Made by a program: the position numbers and the translations under genes. 64,000 bases of DNA from Adiantum capillus-veneris (taxonomy: Eukaryota > Streptophyta > Polypodiopsida > Polypodiales > Pteridaceae). Every line of letters begins with the position of its first letter. Within the stretch, counting starts at the first letter, position 1. The stretch spans positions 82,925,881-82,989,880 of the forward strand of contig CM043957.1 of NCBI GenBank assembly GCA_014529385.2, written 5' to 3'. The notes under the pieces were generated by a model. It made no database searches and had not been told where the DNA came from. It saw only the letters and a program-made list of their open reading frames with translations. Positions 61,414 through 64,000 of this stretch are shown here, in pieces.

Positions 61414-61744
61414 AACGGTTCATATGATTAAACTTGATCACAAAAGAATGTCAACCGTGCTTAAGCAAAATAAAATATGTCATAAAATCTAATATCTAAC
61501 CAACCCAAAATATTTTCTCATATTAAACTGATCATTTAACGTGAAAGAATAGACGAGAACAAGGGTTAGAATATAGACATGTGCTTACGGGTCTATCTCA
61601 ACACGGGGCCAATGGTAAAGGGGTCCAAATGAGAGATGATACGTCAAAGAGAAATGTTAGCCAATGGAGCTTAAAGACCTTACGGTTAGCTTCATTAAAA
61701 ACCTCCAATGGTTAGTGTTAAAAGTCCTTTGACCTTAGGCAACA
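61414..61744. other. Interval with no supported gene
   Basis: AT-rich sequence; nothing recognised. Confidence 0.5.
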
Positions 61745-61945
61745 AGCTAGAGTTGTGCTTGAGGTGGGAACCCGGCCCAATCTTGAGGTGCTTGTCGTGC
61801 CTGATGACTAAGATGCTTGAGGTGCTTGTCATGCTTGAGATGCTAGGGTTGTACTTGAGATGGGAACCCGGCCCAAGCTTGAGGGACTTAAGGGCCGAGC
61901 TTGTGGTGAGAACCGGGCCCAAGGTTGAGGGGCTTGAGGTGTCAC
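61745..61945. repeat. Degenerate TTGAGGTG / GGGAACCCGGCCCAA repeats
   Basis: GGGAACCCGGCCCAA occurs twice and GAGAACCGGGCCCAA once, each followed by TTGAGG, with GCTTGAGGTGCTTGTC-type units between. It is an irregular minisatellite. Confidence 0.7.
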
Positions 61946-62004
61946 AAAAGTCAACAAATATCCCTACAAAGAGGGGGCGAGCCATGCAAGTAGGGGGGGT
62001 GGTT

Positions 62005-62006
<2 letters not shown>

Positions 62007-62072
<66 letters not shown>
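62007..62072. repeat. (CT)33 microsatellite
   Basis: A pure CT run of 66 bases. Confidence 0.95.
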
Positions 62073-62075
<3 letters not shown>

Positions 62076-62375
62076 GGGCATCCCTTTCTCAAGAGGCAAG
62101 TAGGACACATGTCAACCCCCTAGCTAGGTTGCCCTCAAGGAGTGTCCAAAGCCTATTGGTTGATCCCTAGAGAGGTCCAATGATAATTTAGTTAATTTAA
62201 ATAATTTTTTTTGCATTTATCGATTCCTCTCTCTCAAAGGGGAAAGGGGGACACTTGTCCCAGGGCTACCCTTGTTGCTTATTATGCACTAGGCATGTGA
62301 TTGGCCAAGCTTGAGGAGATCCAATCAAATGCTAGGGAGTGCTAGAAGAGGGGGTCAACCAAAGCAAGAAGGGGG

Positions 62376-62376
<1 letters not shown>

Positions 62377-62438
<62 letters not shown>
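62377..62438. repeat. (CT)n(CA)n compound microsatellite
   Basis: CT repeats to about 62415 pass into CA repeats. It shares the layout seen elsewhere in the window. Confidence 0.95.
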
Positions 62439-64000
62439 TTGTGTGAAGTGCAAAGTGCAAGAGCTCCGTCTCCTTCTCCAAGCTGGTAGAGAAGTTGAGA
62501 GCCTACACCAACACTCTTGGCTATGGAATGCAAATCCAACCAAGAGCCATGCTTCAAGGCTTAAGCTTGCCATCTTCTCCATCTTCATTACTATGCTATT
62601 ATGTATGCTAGCAAGAAGAGTGATGATAAGTGAGAAACTATTTCTTTCTCCTATGAATGTATCCTCTTCCTCTTCCCTACCCTCATTCCCCGCTAGCTCT
62701 CTCCACCTTTGAACGTGTTTGATGCCTTGGGACTGAGGTTGGGGATAGTTAATTCTTTTTACAAAGTCTATGTTATGCTCGTGATGCATGAAGCCTTCCA
62801 TCTTCATTGCATCACCTAGGTCACAAGGAACACAAAGATTGTATTGTACCAAGTATCTCTTGCTGGGAGAACCTATGATACAAAAGCCTATTGGAGGGGG
62901 GACCGGCTCCACATAAATCCAGTCCTTAATTGTTGTCAAGTTCTCTAAACTCTCTCTCTCTTGCAAAAGTATTGTTCATGCCAAGTTAATTAAGTACTAT
63001 GATAATGTTGCTACCATCAATTAAGTTCACCCTCTATGTTCTCAAAGTAGTCTCACAAAAATGCTCTCTTTAATTCTCCTAATTCCGCTATTCTCAAAGG
63101 TCATAGGCCATTTTCATTACGAAATCCTCAAGTAGCACTCAGTCTAGCTAGAATTAGAGAGCTAGAATAAAAAATGGTTAAATTTGTTAGATCTGAATTA
63201 TCAAATGCTAGTCATAACCCGTAATGCCACAGTTTAAAAAAATAGTTAGCTGCCCACATCCAAGATAACACAAAAAAAGGGGGGGTACACCTTCATGTAT
63301 GTTTTTATAAAGAAAATCCAAATATCAACGTAAAACAACTGGCGTAGAAGCGTTCTTTTTTCCCAAGAAAAAGATCCGTCTATTAGTTAATAAAACTGGC
63401 CAACGGGCTACATACTGCCCCGACAAGCGGGGGCTACATCAGCATGAGGGGAGACTCTCCCAATGAAAAAATGAGATACGTACAATGACCGCTAAATTAG
63501 GATATGGGAGGTGGAAACAACCACATTGGTGGCCAATAATGCCATCTAGGCGCGCCATGGACCATGGTGAAGGACCCAGGGCACCAAAGTCGAAAAAAGG
63601 CCTCGTGATGCTCTCGCATGCGGTCGGAGCTGTCCTGAAGTCTCTCAAACTGACCTTGAAGTGCATGGATCAACTCCAACCAAATATCACAAACATCTTT
63701 GCCGGAGGGACATGACGAGCCTCGAAGATTTGAAAGCAGTGAACCCACCAAATGAACCAGAGTGTCAAGCTACAAATGAGCTCCCAACACCACTCTCTAT
63801 CATTGCACCACTCCTAGGGGATGATCTCTATGGTAGTGTAGGTCAAGCCTTCTAAATCACTAGAAGCCATCTCAAAACAAAGCGCTATGCTCGTGAGTGT
63901 GGACCAGGCTGCAACACCCCAAGTGTACTGGTGGGCTGTGGAAAGTGCTGGCATCAGTCGAAGAATCCAAATCCAAACCTAATGCGCCATGGGACAGTCC
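62439..64000. other. Terminal interval, no supported gene
   Basis: Several ORFs of 60-130 codons overlap on both strands without known motifs. A short GC-rich inverted repeat (GCCCCG...CGGGGGC near 63417-63433) is present. I see no coding or element structure that can be named. Confidence 0.5.

Noticed and set aside
62355-62966. 203-codon minus-strand ORF
   Set aside because: Its C-terminal part is microsatellite-encoded Cys-Val and Arg-Glu repeats, and the rest shows no recognisable domain.
63439-63751. Overlapping 75-84 codon ORFs near the window end
   Set aside because: Both strands are open, no recognised motif, and no start or regulatory context.

Overview
The window is nuclear DNA from a land plant, most likely one with a large, repeat-rich genome. 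This is inferred from the plant Ty1/copia and Ty3/gypsy retrotransposon families, an intron of about 15.8 kb in a plant-specific gene, and abundant (CT)n/(CA)n microsatellites. No species can be named from the sequence. It holds one host gene that can be supported; almost everything else recognisable is transposable-element DNA in different stages of decay.

Layout. 1-9.0 kb is a three-level nest. A Penelope-like retroelement (reverse transcriptase core at 1-340, downstream part at 8625-9005) is split by a TG...CA insertion that looks like a 2.1 kb solo LTR (341-8620). That insertion is itself split by a complete but broken copia element (1188-7378). 9.0-14.0 kb holds a pair of 1.6-1.8 kb direct repeats of unknown nature and an unusual pair of interleaved inverted repeats. 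14.06-25.53 kb is one 11.5 kb LTR element with gag and protease remnants, a basic W-[IV]-x-K repeat ORF where polymerase would be expected, and a regularly spaced palindromic array in its leader. Against its 3' polypurine tract lies a fragment of a host DEAD-box RNA helicase. 25.5-30.3 kb is mostly unexplained. 30.3-35.8 kb is a second copia element on the minus strand. 37-40.5 kb is an old gag remnant split by a 1.86 kb solo-LTR-like insertion.

The host gene is an OXIDATIVE STRESS 3 (OXS3)-like gene on the minus strand. It has a proposed promoter and 5' UTR exon near 59.6-59.25 kb, a first coding exon at 58697-58147 and a last coding exon at 42326-41969. The two coding exons join in phase across a 15,820-base intron. 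That intron is packed with a hAT transposon with an 8-bp target duplication (43197-45945), a TRIM-like element (about 46.4-47.4 kb), a chromodomain-type Ty3/gypsy element (47865-54404) and a second hAT fragment. Beyond the gene, 60.4-61.1 kb holds a collapsed copia remnant and 61-62.5 kb is tandem repeats and microsatellites; 62.4-64 kb shows nothing that can be supported.

Insertion ends were placed from LTR pairs, primer-binding sites, polypurine tracts and target-site duplications read directly from the sequence. Family assignments rest on motifs recognised by eye; no database search was run.
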